From: Candidatus Nealsoniibacteriota bacterium
GTDB taxonomy: Bacteria; Patescibacteriota; Minisyncoccia; Minisyncoccales; MHMH01
Assembly: GCA_016181985.1 (NCBI GenBank)
Contig: JACOYG010000043.1
Span: forward strand, 1-18,506
Direction of reading: 5' to 3'
DNA length: 18,506 bases
Position 1 is the first letter of the stretch, and each line of letters begins with the position of its first letter. The notes under the pieces were generated by a model, which saw only the letters and a list, made by a program, of their open reading frames with translations, had not been told where the DNA came from and searched no databases. This document shows positions 1-6,660 of this stretch, piece by piece. Made by a program: the position numbers and the translations under genes.

Positions 1-195
1 CGCAAAGTTGATATGTTGTTGGACTTGGAAGCCATACTCGATAAGACAGAGGGTTTCAGCGGAGCGGATATTTTTGAAATTATCCGTAGGACGCTGGAGG
101 CAAAGGTTAGGGAAGAGATTTCCGGAAAGATCCCTGACTTGGTTACTGCGGATGATATATTGAGAACAATAAATTCATACGAAGGAAGGCCCTGA
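1..195 (+). CDS. AAA+ ATPase, C-terminal fragment (FtsH/Cdc48-like lid domain)
   Basis: The reading frame is open from base 1 and ends with TGA at 193-195, so only the last 64 residues are in the window. The segment GFSGADIFEIIRRTLEAK matches the sensor-2/lid region of classical AAA ATPases (FtsH, Cdc48/VCP, proteasomal ATPases), where an SGAD motif follows a short helix and lies near the bound nucleotide. The tail LVTADDILRTINSY resembles the conserved last helices of the lid (T-x-x-D-[FI]). The Walker motifs and any protease or membrane domain lie outside the window, so FtsH cannot be told from a Cdc48-like or stand-alone AAA protein. No HExxH metalloprotease domain follows the lid, and FtsH has one at its C-terminus, so a non-FtsH AAA ATPase is more likely. 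The next gene starts 12 bases after the stop, so the two are probably co-transcribed. Confidence 0.7.
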   Translation, partial: RKVDMLLDLEAILDKTEGFSGADIFEIIRRTLEAKVREEISGKIPDLVTADDILRTINSYEGRP

Positions 196-207
196 GAGGT
201 GAGCAAT

Positions 208-675
208 ATGATTAAACGACCCAAGATATTGATCATTTACGGATACCACCCGAAGGAAACTTTTGCCTCAAAGATCGGCGAAGATCTTTTCCGAAGTTTT
301 CCTGGTTCACCAATACAAGTGGTAAAATATACCGGGAAGCAGGATAATTGCCATTCCACGCGTAATCTAAGACGCTTTGTCGGGAAATTCGGTCCCTCGG
401 TCTTACCGGTTGTTCTGCATAATGACAGAAAAACCAATACTGAAGCAATAATTATTTATTGCGCGAAATCAAGGCAAGAAAAGAGAAAGATGCTAAAATC
501 GTTATTTGGGTTTGTTTCCAGATATAACAAGAAAAGTATTTCGGTTATTTTTGACACTATTTTAATTCCAAATGCCAAACATAGCTTGGTTGAGATAGAG
601 TTTAATCCGAAAACGGATATTAAAAAGGCAAAAAATTTAGTTAGGGAAACATCTAAATATTTGCTGAATATTTAG
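208..675 (+). CDS. Small protein, possible zinc-dependent hydrolase (AstE/AspA or N-formylglutamate amidohydrolase-like)
   Basis: A protein of about 155 residues with no confident family. Near its N-terminus, after a beta-strand (ILIIYGY), it has HPKE (H14, E17), which resembles the HxxE zinc-ligand pair of the succinylglutamate desuccinylase/aspartoacylase and M14 carboxypeptidase group. VVLHND (H71) could supply the third ligand, and the glutamates of VEIEFNP near the C-terminus could be catalytic. This reading is inference from motif spacing; the protein is shorter than typical AstE (over 300 residues). I chose ATG 208 over the in-frame GTG 199 because GAGGTGA at 196-202 is a good Shine-Dalgarno site 5 bases before ATG 208. 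It probably belongs to the transcription unit of the preceding AAA gene and ends in an intrinsic terminator that overlaps its stop codon. The gene call is firm and the function weak. Confidence 0.6.
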   Translation: MIKRPKILIIYGYHPKETFASKIGEDLFRSFPGSPIQVVKYTGKQDNCHSTRNLRRFVGKFGPSVLPVVLHNDRKTNTEAIIIYCAKSRQEKRKMLKSLFGFVSRYNKKSISVIFDTILIPNAKHSLVEIEFNPKTDIKKAKNLVRETSKYLLNI

Positions 676-702
676 GCCGCGGTATATTACTGCGGCCTTT
701 TT
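675..702 (+). terminator. Intrinsic terminator after the 208-675 gene
   Basis: A 10-bp stem (GGCCGCGGTA pairing with TACTGCGGCC, one G-T wobble) with a 3-nt loop is followed by five T residues. The stem begins at the last base of the upstream stop codon. Confidence 0.85.
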
Positions 703-703
703 G

Positions 704-712
704 TGTTAAAAT
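704..712 (+). promoter_or_regulatory. Extended -10 promoter of the cation ATPase gene
   Basis: TGTTAAAAT is an extended -10 element (TGn plus TAAAAT) that ends 6 nt before the ATG at 719. No convincing -35 hexamer is visible, as is common with extended -10 promoters, and there is no Shine-Dalgarno sequence. Transcription would start at or next to the ATG, which predicts a leaderless mRNA. Confidence 0.5.
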
Positions 713-718
713 AAATAA

Positions 719-3259
719 ATGGCGGAAATTTTTTGGCATAATGTTTCTTCTGAAGAAGCGGTAAAACAATTGAATTCCGATTCGGGACAAGGCCTTTCGG
801 ATAAAGAGGTCTTTTTGAGGCAAGAAAAATTTGGCAGAAATCAGCTTCCGGAAGAGAAGCGCTTGCCCGGGTTAAAAATTTTTTTTAGCCAGCTGAAAAG
901 TCCTTTAATATATATATTAATCATAGCGGGACTTATCACTTTATTCTTTGGAAAATTTGCCGATTCCATAGTAATTTTCGGGGCAGTGGTTTTGAATACC
1001 GTTATCGGATTTATCCAAGAAAACAAGTCCAGTAGAGCCCTAAGAGCGCTAAAGGAGATAGTAAGAATCGAAGCGCGCGTTATCAGGGACGGAATTGAGA
1101 AAAGTGTCGATTCTGCAGAATTAGTGCCGGGAGATATGATTGTTTTTACGGCGGGCAATAAAATTCCAGCTGACGCGAGATTAGTGGAATCTCATCATTT
1201 GATGGTTAACGAAGCTCCTTTAACCGGAGAATCGATGCCTGCTCAAAAAAGTAATATAATTTTGCCATTGGGAGATCCCATGGTTGATAGAGATAATATG
1301 GTTTATATGGGCTGTACCGTTGAGAATGGATTGGGCAAGGCGGTCATCACAGCAATCGGCAGGGACACCGAAATAGGAAAAGTATCCTTATTGACGAAGG
1401 AGACGAAAGAGGAAAAGACCCCTTTGCAGGAAAAAATATCTCAACTTAGTAAAATAATAGGATTGATAATTGGTATTTTTTCTTCTTTTATTTTCATTGG
1501 GGGAATTTTAAAAGGACGGGATTTCTTGGAAACGTTTATGACTTCAATCGCGGTAGCTGTTGCCGCCATCCCCGAGGGCCTGCCCATTGCCCTAACTGTT
1601 ATTTTAGCGCTGGGCACGCAGAGAATTTTAAAGAGAAAGGGTTTAGTAAGAAGATTGGCATCCGCCGAGGTTCTTGGCAGCACATCTATTATAGCTTCGG
1701 ATAAAACCCTTACTCTTACTGAAGGAAAAATGAAAGTTTCTGAAATTTATGCCGAAGATAAAAATCTTTTGCTTAAAATTGTTGTTTTAACGAGCGAAGT
1801 ATCGGGCGGTCCGACAGAGAAAGCTCTTTTATCAGCCGGAGCGGAGGCCGGTTTCAAGAAAGACGAATTAAACAAAAGTTATTTTAAAAGAGATGAGATA
1901 CCCTTTGATCCCAAGAATAAATTCGTTGCCGTTCTCGTCGAAACAAAAGAAAAAAAGCAATTGATTTTAGTTTCGGGGGCGCCGGAAAAGATTCTTTCTC
2001 GCTCCTTGCTTAAAGATGGCGATGCGTCGAAGCTGAATAGAGAATTGGAAAAACTTGCTAGCGATGGTTTGAGGGTGGTAGCTGCAGCTTATAAAAAAAT
2101 TTCAGACCATAAAACGGAAATTGAAAACTTGAATAATGAAATAAGCGGGCTAACCTTCGTCGGGTTCATCGGCCTGAGAGATCCTTTGAGGCCGGAAGCG
2201 AAAGAGGCCATTTTTCTTTGCAGGAAAGCCGGAATGAAGCCGATAATTGTTACCGGCGACCATTTGCTTACGGCTAAAGTAATTGCGGGTGAACTCGAAA
2301 TGAAAACCGGAAGGGAGAACGTTATTGAAGGCAGGGAATTGGATGATATTTCCGACGAGGAATTTTATAAAAAAATAAAAGACATCGAAGTTTATGCCAG
2401 GGTTGAGCCGCGTCATAAATTAAGAATAGTTGAAGCCTGGCAAAAATTAGGCCAGGTTGTGGCCATGACCGGCGACGGCATAAATGATGCGCCGGCACTG
2501 AAAAAAGCCGATATCGGAGTCGCTTTAGGATCAGGCACCGACGCGGCCAAAGAAGTTTCCGATTTGGTTTTACTAACAGATAGTTTTAATATTATTATCT
2601 CGGCCGTTGAAGAGGGAAGAGTTATTATTGACAATATCAGAAAAGTAATCACCTATTTATTGTCCGATTCTTTTACCGAAACTATTCTGATCGGGGCGGC
2701 CGTTATTTTCGGCTGGCCATTGCCGGTTTCGGCAGTTCAGATTCTGTGGATTAATTTGATTGAAGACGGTTTTCCGAATATAGCTTTGGCTTTTGAGCCC
2801 AAAGATAAAGCCATCTTGGAAAGAAAGCCGGAGATAAGAAACGTAAAATTACTGAACCCGGAGATGAAAGCGATAATATTTATTATCGGTCTCATCACGG
2901 ATTTTATGCTTCTTTTTATTTTTTGGTGGCTTTTTCGACAAAATTATGATATGCAATATATAAGAACAATTATTTTTGCCACCTTGGGGATTGATTCTCT
3001 TTTTTATGTTTTTTCCTGCAAGAGTTTGAGGAAAAATATTTGGAGAATCAATCTATTTTCAAATAAATTATTAATAGCTTCGGTGATATTCGGATTTACG
3101 GCTTTGCTGGCCGGCATCTATATTCCTGTTTTCCAGAGTTTATTGGATACCGTTCCGCTTGGCCGCGGAGAATGGCTGATTGTTTTGGGCTTGGGAGCGC
3201 TTAACGTTGCATTGATAGAATTAGTGAAATATATTTTCATCATTAAACGGAAAAAATGA
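719..3259 (+). CDS. P-type cation-transporting ATPase (P2, Ca2+-ATPase-like) with variant phosphorylation motif
   Basis: An 846-residue P-type ATPase with the usual domain order: N-terminal cation-ATPase domain (about 5-70), A domain with LTGES (168-172), TM4 with IPEGLP (284-289), P domain, N domain, TGDGIND (584-590) and six C-terminal membrane segments. PEGLP and NLIEDG (679-684) in TM6 resemble P2A/P2B pumps (SERCA, PMCA, LMCA1), so it probably pumps Ca2+ or another divalent cation out of the cell using ATP. Two motifs differ from the family: the phosphorylation motif reads DKTLTLT (D328-T334), with Leu331 in place of the near-universal Gly of DKTGTLT, and the N-domain KGAPE motif reads SGAPE. 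The phosphorylated Asp is kept. In TM6, the usual Thr before Asp is Glu682. The stop overlaps the next start (ATGA, 3256-3259), which implies translational coupling to the antiporter gene. No Shine-Dalgarno; probably leaderless. Confidence 0.92.
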   Translation: MAEIFWHNVSSEEAVKQLNSDSGQGLSDKEVFLRQEKFGRNQLPEEKRLPGLKIFFSQLKSPLIYILIIAGLITLFFGKFADSIVIFGAVVLNTVIGFIQENKSSRALRALKEIVRIEARVIRDGIEKSVDSAELVPGDMIVFTAGNKIPADARLVESHHLMVNEAPLTGESMPAQKSNIILPLGDPMVDRDNMVYMGCTVENGLGKAVITAIGRDTEIGKVSLLTKETKEEKTPLQEKISQLSKIIGLIIGIFSSFIFIGGILKGRDFLETFMTSIAVAVAAIPEGLPIALTVILALGTQRILKRKGLVRRLASAEVLGSTSIIASDKTLTLTEGKMKVSEIYAEDKNLLLKIVVLTSEVSGGPTEKALLSAGAEAGFKKDELNKSYFKRDEIPFDPKNKFVAVLVETKEKKQLILVSGAPEKILSRSLLKDGDASKLNRELEKLASDGLRVVAAAYKKISDHKTEIENLNNEISGLTFVGFIGLRDPLRPEAKEAIFLCRKAGMKPIIVTGDHLLTAKVIAGELEMKTGRENVIEGRELDDISDEEFYKKIKDIEVYARVEPRHKLRIVEAWQKLGQVVAMTGDGINDAPALKKADIGVALGSGTDAAKEVSDLVLLTDSFNIIISAVEEGRVIIDNIRKVITYLLSDSFTETILIGAAVIFGWPLPVSAVQILWINLIEDGFPNIALAFEPKDKAILERKPEIRNVKLLNPEMKAIIFIIGLITDFMLLFIFWWLFRQNYDMQYIRTIIFATLGIDSLFYVFSCKSLRKNIWRINLFSNKLLIASVIFGFTALLAGIYIPVFQSLLDTVPLGRGEWLIVLGLGALNVALIELVKYIFIIKRKK

Positions 3260-4209
3260 TTTTTTTAAACATTTTGATTTTTCTTATCTCATGTTTTTTC
3301 CTTGCCATTTCCAGCAAATGGCTGGTCGGCGCTTTGGTGGTGATCGCTAAATTTTTGGGATGGAAAGAATTTGTTGTCGCTTTTTTACTGATGGCTTTCG
3401 GGGTAACAATTCCTAATTTTTTTGTCGGAATTATTTCCGCGTTAAATAAGGTGCCCGAACTTTCTCTCGGAGACGTTGTCGGAGGAAATATCGTCGACCT
3501 TTCTTTGATTATCGGAATGGCCGCTTTGATTTCCAGAAAGGGTTTATCTGCTCCAAGCCGAACGGTCCAGGGCAGTTCTATTTTTACTATTGCTATTGCC
3601 ATTTTGCCCTTGATTTTGATATTTGATGGGGCTCTTTCGCGGCAGGACGGATTTTTGCTTTTTGCTGCTTTTTTGGGATATATGTTTTGGCTTTTTTCAA
3701 AAAAAGAGAGATTTACCAAGGCTTACGATGGCATCAAGGAACCGGTGACCATTAAATTTTTCTTTAAAAATTTCGGCCTATTTTTAATTTCTCTTATTTT
3801 TCTTCTTTTGGCCGCTAAGGGAATGGTTGTTTCCGGAACTTTTTTCGCCGATTATTTCAGCATACCCATCAGTTTAGTGGGTATTTTAGTGATAGGGCTT
3901 GGCAATGCCTTGCCCGAAGGATTTTTCTCTATCCAAGCCGCCAGGAAGGGCCACGATTGGATGGTTTTAGGCGACCTGATGGGGGGAGTGGTTCTTTCAG
4001 CCACTTTAGTTCTGGGAACGGTTGCCATGATTTCTCCTATAGCGGTGAGCGATTTTTTAACTATTGCGATCGGAAGATTTTTTCTAATAATTACCGCTTT
4101 GTTTTTTCTGATTTTTCTAAGAACGGGACAAAAAATTACAAGAAAAGAAGCGATTTTTTTGATTTTCATTTACGTTGCTTTCGTCGTTTCAGAAATTGCG
4201 ATAAAATAA
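3256..4209 (+). CDS. Ca2+/cation antiporter superfamily (CaCA, NCX-like) membrane protein
   Basis: A 317-residue, very hydrophobic protein with about ten predicted membrane segments and the two inverted alpha-repeats of Na+/Ca2+ exchangers. Repeat 1 is GVTIPNF (49-55) followed by GDVVGGNIVD (72-81); repeat 2 is GNALPEGF (216-223) followed by GDLMGGVVLS (239-248). In characterised exchangers such as NCX_Mj, each repeat carries a conserved Glu (GTS-x-PE) and an Asn or Asp that together bind the ions. Here the repeat-1 Glu is Asn54 and the second polar position of repeat 2 appears to be Val, while Glu221 and Asn78 are kept. It may therefore have altered ion selectivity or stoichiometry. The start codon overlaps the ATPase stop, so the two products are made together, and a joint role in divalent cation efflux is a reasonable inference. 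The exact substrate is not known. Confidence 0.85.
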   Translation: MIFLNILIFLISCFFLAISSKWLVGALVVIAKFLGWKEFVVAFLLMAFGVTIPNFFVGIISALNKVPELSLGDVVGGNIVDLSLIIGMAALISRKGLSAPSRTVQGSSIFTIAIAILPLILIFDGALSRQDGFLLFAAFLGYMFWLFSKKERFTKAYDGIKEPVTIKFFFKNFGLFLISLIFLLLAAKGMVVSGTFFADYFSIPISLVGILVIGLGNALPEGFFSIQAARKGHDWMVLGDLMGGVVLSATLVLGTVAMISPIAVSDFLTIAIGRFFLIITALFFLIFLRTGQKITRKEAIFLIFIYVAFVVSEIAIK

Positions 4210-4224
4210 AGATAATGATAAAAT
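4196..4224 (+). promoter_or_regulatory. Promoter of rmuC (predicted leaderless)
   Basis: TTGCGA (4196-4201), a 17-nt spacer and TAAAAT (4219-4224). The -10 ends 6 nt before ATG 4231. The -35 lies inside the last codons of the antiporter gene. There is no Shine-Dalgarno sequence. Confidence 0.6.
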
Positions 4225-4230
4225 TGATTA

Positions 4231-5229
4231 ATGGATTCTAATTTATTTTTCCCATTATTGGTTGCGTTGCTTGTGATTGCGGGAGTAGGTTCCGTCATTT
4301 TTTATCTTAAGAAATCCCAGATTGATAAAAGCCAGTCAGACTCTATCAGAGATCTAGAAAGAAGGCTGACCGACTTGATGATCGGCCAATGGAAAGAAAT
4401 CCGAGAAAGCCAAGTCGGCACATCCAGAGCCATGAATGATCAAATACGTTCTTTTACGCAAGAAGCGACCAAAATAAGAGAGGATCTGAAACAGGTTCAA
4501 GACAGCGTTAAAGACGTTTCCACTTTTCAGGAAATTTTTAAGTCGCCCAAATTAAGGGGCCAATGGGGTGAGGCGAGTTTGGAGCATATTCTGTCCCAGC
4601 ATTTTCCTCAAGAGCTTTTTAAGATGCAGTATTTATTTCTTTCGGGCGAGCAGGTTGACGCCGTTTTAAAGCTGCCCAATGGCAAGCTTTTGCCGATTGA
4701 TTCTAAATTTCCTTCCGAAAACTTTGAAAAAATGGTCAACACCGCCTCGGAAACCGAAAAGAATTTTTACAAAAAGAATTTTATCGATGATGTAAAGTTT
4801 AAAATAAACGATATCGCCGCAAAATACATTTTGCCGGCCGAGGGAACTCTGGATTACGCTTTCATGTATATACCGGCAGAAGCCATTTATTACGAAATAA
4901 TACACAATATCGGCAAAGAAGCCGACATTTCGGCTTTTGCCTGGTCAAAGCATATTATCTTAACTTCGCCGAACGGGATATATAAAGATTTAAGAACGAT
5001 TGAGCATTGGTTCAAAGACGTTCAAATTTCCAAACAAACCCAATCGATACTCAAAAAGCTCGGCCGGGTTCATCAGGATGCCCAAAAGCTTATGGATGAC
5101 TTCAGGAAGCTTGGAAGTCATTTGACCAACGCCAAATCCGCCTATGATTCTTCGGAAAAACGCTTAACTATGCTGGATGATAAGGTGGAGAAATTGGAAG
5201 AGCTGGGTGAAACAAAGAAACTCGAGTGA
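4231..5229 (+). CDS. rmuC: RmuC family protein (DNA recombination-limiting factor)
   Basis: A 332-residue protein with an N-terminal membrane anchor (about 5-25), a charged coiled-coil region (about 30-95) and the conserved RmuC nuclease-like core: RGQWGEASLEHIL, DAVLKLPNGKLLPIDSKFP, and then YILPAEGTLDYAFMYIPAEA. The final 60 residues are again coiled-coil. RmuC in E. coli limits RecA-independent inversions between short inverted repeats and has a core related to restriction-endonuclease-fold nucleases; the precise activity is not settled. It is shorter than E. coli RmuC (about 475), mainly through a shorter N-terminal coiled coil. It has its own promoter, read out of the end of the antiporter gene. 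A palindromic repeat doublet lies directly downstream, which is notable given RmuC's reported effect on inverted-repeat recombination, though that link is speculation. Confidence 0.92.
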   Translation: MDSNLFFPLLVALLVIAGVGSVIFYLKKSQIDKSQSDSIRDLERRLTDLMIGQWKEIRESQVGTSRAMNDQIRSFTQEATKIREDLKQVQDSVKDVSTFQEIFKSPKLRGQWGEASLEHILSQHFPQELFKMQYLFLSGEQVDAVLKLPNGKLLPIDSKFPSENFEKMVNTASETEKNFYKKNFIDDVKFKINDIAAKYILPAEGTLDYAFMYIPAEAIYYEIIHNIGKEADISAFAWSKHIILTSPNGIYKDLRTIEHWFKDVQISKQTQSILKKLGRVHQDAQKLMDDFRKLGSHLTNAKSAYDSSEKRLTMLDDKVEKLEELGETKKLE

Positions 5230-5236
5230 CGATATT

Positions 5237-5282
5237 CGGGAGGTCTGACCTCCCGACAAATATGACGGGAGGTCAGACCTCC
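5237..5282. repeat. Palindromic repeat doublet between rmuC and rplU
   Basis: Two nearly self-palindromic units, GGGAGGTC-T-GACCTCCC (within 5237-5255) and GGGAGGTC-A-GACCTCC (5266-5282), are themselves arranged as an inverted repeat with 17-bp perfect arms (5239-5255 and 5266-5282) around a 10-nt A/T-rich spacer. There is no following T run, so it is not a standard terminator. It resembles a REP doublet (REPIN) and shares its layout and a GTC-N-GAC core with the repeat at 7286-7356. Confidence 0.9.
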
Positions 5283-5298
5283 AGATATTAGTAGGGTA

Positions 5299-5327
5299 TT
5301 GCAATTTTTTAAGATAAGTAGTAATAT
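5299..5327 (+). promoter_or_regulatory. Promoter of rplU (predicted leaderless)
   Basis: TTGCAA (5299-5304), a 17-nt spacer and TAATAT (5322-5327). The -10 ends 6 nt before ATG 5334, and no Shine-Dalgarno sequence is present. Confidence 0.65.
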
Positions 5328-5333
5328 AGAACC

Positions 5334-5639
5334 ATGTTGGCTGTAATCAAAACCGGCGGGAAACAGTATATTGTTGCTCCCGGGCAAAAACTAAAAATTG
5401 AGAAACTGGAAAACAAAGAGGGCTCGGAAGTCGCCTTTAAGGAGGTTTTACTTTTGGAGAAAGACAACCATCTTGAGATCGGCGCTCCTTTCATAGGCGG
5501 CGCTCAGGTTTCCGGCAAAGTTTTAAGCGAAGGAAAGGCGGATAAAGTTATTATTTTCAAATACAAACCTAAAAAACGCTATCACGTTAAAAAGGGCCAC
5601 AGACAGCCCTTCACCGAAGTGGAAATAACCGAAATCTAA
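5334..5639 (+). CDS. rplU: 50S ribosomal protein L21
   Basis: 101 residues, the normal length for L21. The N-terminus MLAVIKTGGKQYIV matches the L21 signature (M-x-A-V-I-K-T-G-G-K-Q-Y), and the C-terminal KYKPKKRYHVKKGHRQPF is the lysine/arginine-rich segment that contacts 23S rRNA domains. In most bacteria rplU is followed by rpmA (L27) and often obg, but here a strong terminator lies 10 bases after the stop and the next gene is unrelated, so rplU is a single-gene unit. Its promoter predicts a leaderless transcript, which is unusual for a highly expressed ribosomal protein gene in well-studied bacteria. Confidence 0.97.
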   Translation: MLAVIKTGGKQYIVAPGQKLKIEKLENKEGSEVAFKEVLLLEKDNHLEIGAPFIGGAQVSGKVLSEGKADKVIIFKYKPKKRYHVKKGHRQPFTEVEITEI

Positions 5640-5649
5640 ACTAAATAAA

Positions 5650-5679
5650 ACTATGGAGGCGAAACCTCCATAGTTTTTT
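5650..5679 (+). terminator. Intrinsic terminator of rplU
   Basis: A perfect 10-bp stem (ACTATGGAGG with CCTCCATAGT) closes a CGAAA loop and is followed by a run of T. Flanking A and T residues can extend the stem. Confidence 0.92.
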
Positions 5680-5688
5680 GTTAGCGAT

Positions 5689-5717
5689 TTGACAAAGTTG
5701 GAATAGTTTGTTTTGAT
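5689..5717 (+). promoter_or_regulatory. Promoter of the EPSP-synthase-like gene
   Basis: A consensus TTGACA (5689-5694), a 17-nt spacer and a weaker TTTGAT (5712-5717). Start would be about 14 nt before the ATG, leaving room for the GGAGG ribosome binding site at 5726-5730. This gene therefore has a leader, unlike rplU just upstream. Confidence 0.5.
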
Positions 5718-5737
5718 GTAGCATCGGAGGGAATACA

Positions 5738-6646
5738 ATGGAAGAAGCTATCGCTGATGTGCTGGTTAGGAATAATCTTATCCCGTGGGGCAAATCCTGG
5801 CTGATCAGGATGGGAATTCTCGATTTATTGTATAACAAGAATCGGATATTCTCATTTACAAAAAGCCAGAAAGCCGAATTTCCGCATGATGCAAAATCGT
5901 TAATTCGAGCTCTGGCCGTATACAAAGAAGGGAAAACGGATCTTGATGTCGGAGAGTCGGGGACTCTCTTGCATTTTCTCTTGTTTATTTCTTTGGCTAC
6001 GAAAAACGGCAGAAAGTTTATCAGGCACGGCTCTTTGTTAAGCAGAAATATAACTTATGACCCGAGCATTGTTTATCTTTCGCCGGAAGAATTAGGAAAG
6101 CTGGACGGCGGCACCTCGCAGCTGCAAAGCGCGTCATATCTTTTTTACAGCCGTTTCGGATTAGGAAGGAAAATAGAAAATCCGCCGGAAATGCTGCAGC
6201 TTACTTATGATGCGGTAGATCATTATAAGGATCAAATGGCCATTGGCCGGCCTTGGGAGCTAAAGCGAGACGAAACTCTTCTGAGACAGGCCGTTGCCAT
6301 ATTTGAGATGCTAAAACAAGGAAAGACCTCTTTTAAGCCAAAACATTCAGAAGATTTTTGCCTTGCCCGGGCGCTCGGCTTGATAACGACGGAAGAAGGC
6401 AAGAAGCTTTTTCCCAGCGAAGCGAACCACGAAACTAACCGTTTTTTGGAAATGGAAAGAGTAATTGCCGACGTAGAAAATAGCAGGCAAATCAAATCGA
6501 TAGACCACAGGCCGATTTATAGCGGCACAGTGATGCAAATAATACAAGGCAGAAAGATAAGCGTAAAATATCCAGCGAAGGTCGGCAAAAGCTGGCCGCA
6601 GTTTTGGAAGTTTGTAGATTTTATAACAAAAAATCGCGTTGGCTAA
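5738..6646 (+). CDS. EPSP-synthase-like (enolpyruvate transferase family) protein, short and divergent
   Basis: A 302-residue protein with no clear modern annotation, but four segments follow the order of EPSP synthase (AroA) motifs: DVGESGTLLHFL (70-81; AroA G-N-A-G-T-x-x-R-x-L), GGTSQLQSASYLF (124-136; AroA S-S-Q-x-x-S-A-L-L), HETNRFLEME (231-240; AroA K-E-S-D-R) and DHRPIYSGTV (256-265; AroA D-H-R-x-A-M). Typical AroA is about 430 residues, so about a third is missing, mostly at the N-terminus and in the centre, and key positions differ: the Arg of GTALRF is His79 and the Lys of KESDR is His231. A true AroA role is doubtful, and no shikimate-pathway genes are nearby. It may be a repurposed member of the fold. 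Start: GGAGGG at 5726-5731 lies 6 nt before the ATG. Assignment is from motifs only. Confidence 0.5.
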   Translation: MEEAIADVLVRNNLIPWGKSWLIRMGILDLLYNKNRIFSFTKSQKAEFPHDAKSLIRALAVYKEGKTDLDVGESGTLLHFLLFISLATKNGRKFIRHGSLLSRNITYDPSIVYLSPEELGKLDGGTSQLQSASYLFYSRFGLGRKIENPPEMLQLTYDAVDHYKDQMAIGRPWELKRDETLLRQAVAIFEMLKQGKTSFKPKHSEDFCLARALGLITTEEGKKLFPSEANHETNRFLEMERVIADVENSRQIKSIDHRPIYSGTVMQIIQGRKISVKYPAKVGKSWPQFWKFVDFITKNRVG

Positions 6647-6660
6647 GCCATCGCGATTTT
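6630..6660. terminator. Bidirectional terminator between the EPSP-like gene and recR
   Basis: AAAATCGCGTTGGC pairs with GCCATCGCGATTTT (one mismatch) around a 3-nt loop, which is the stop codon of the plus-strand gene. A minus-strand T tract follows for recR, and a T-rich tail also follows on the plus strand. The recR stop codon sits in the other arm. Confidence 0.85.

Noticed and set aside
199..207. GTG at 199 as the start of the second gene
   Set aside because: GAGGTGA at 196-202 is ideally spaced for ATG 208 and would overlap the GTG start itself.
3243..3719. A 158-codon minus-strand frame over the antiporter gene
   Set aside because: Its Lys/Pro/Ser-rich composition is a mirror of the hydrophobic codons of the real membrane protein; the plus-strand gene has clear alpha-repeats.
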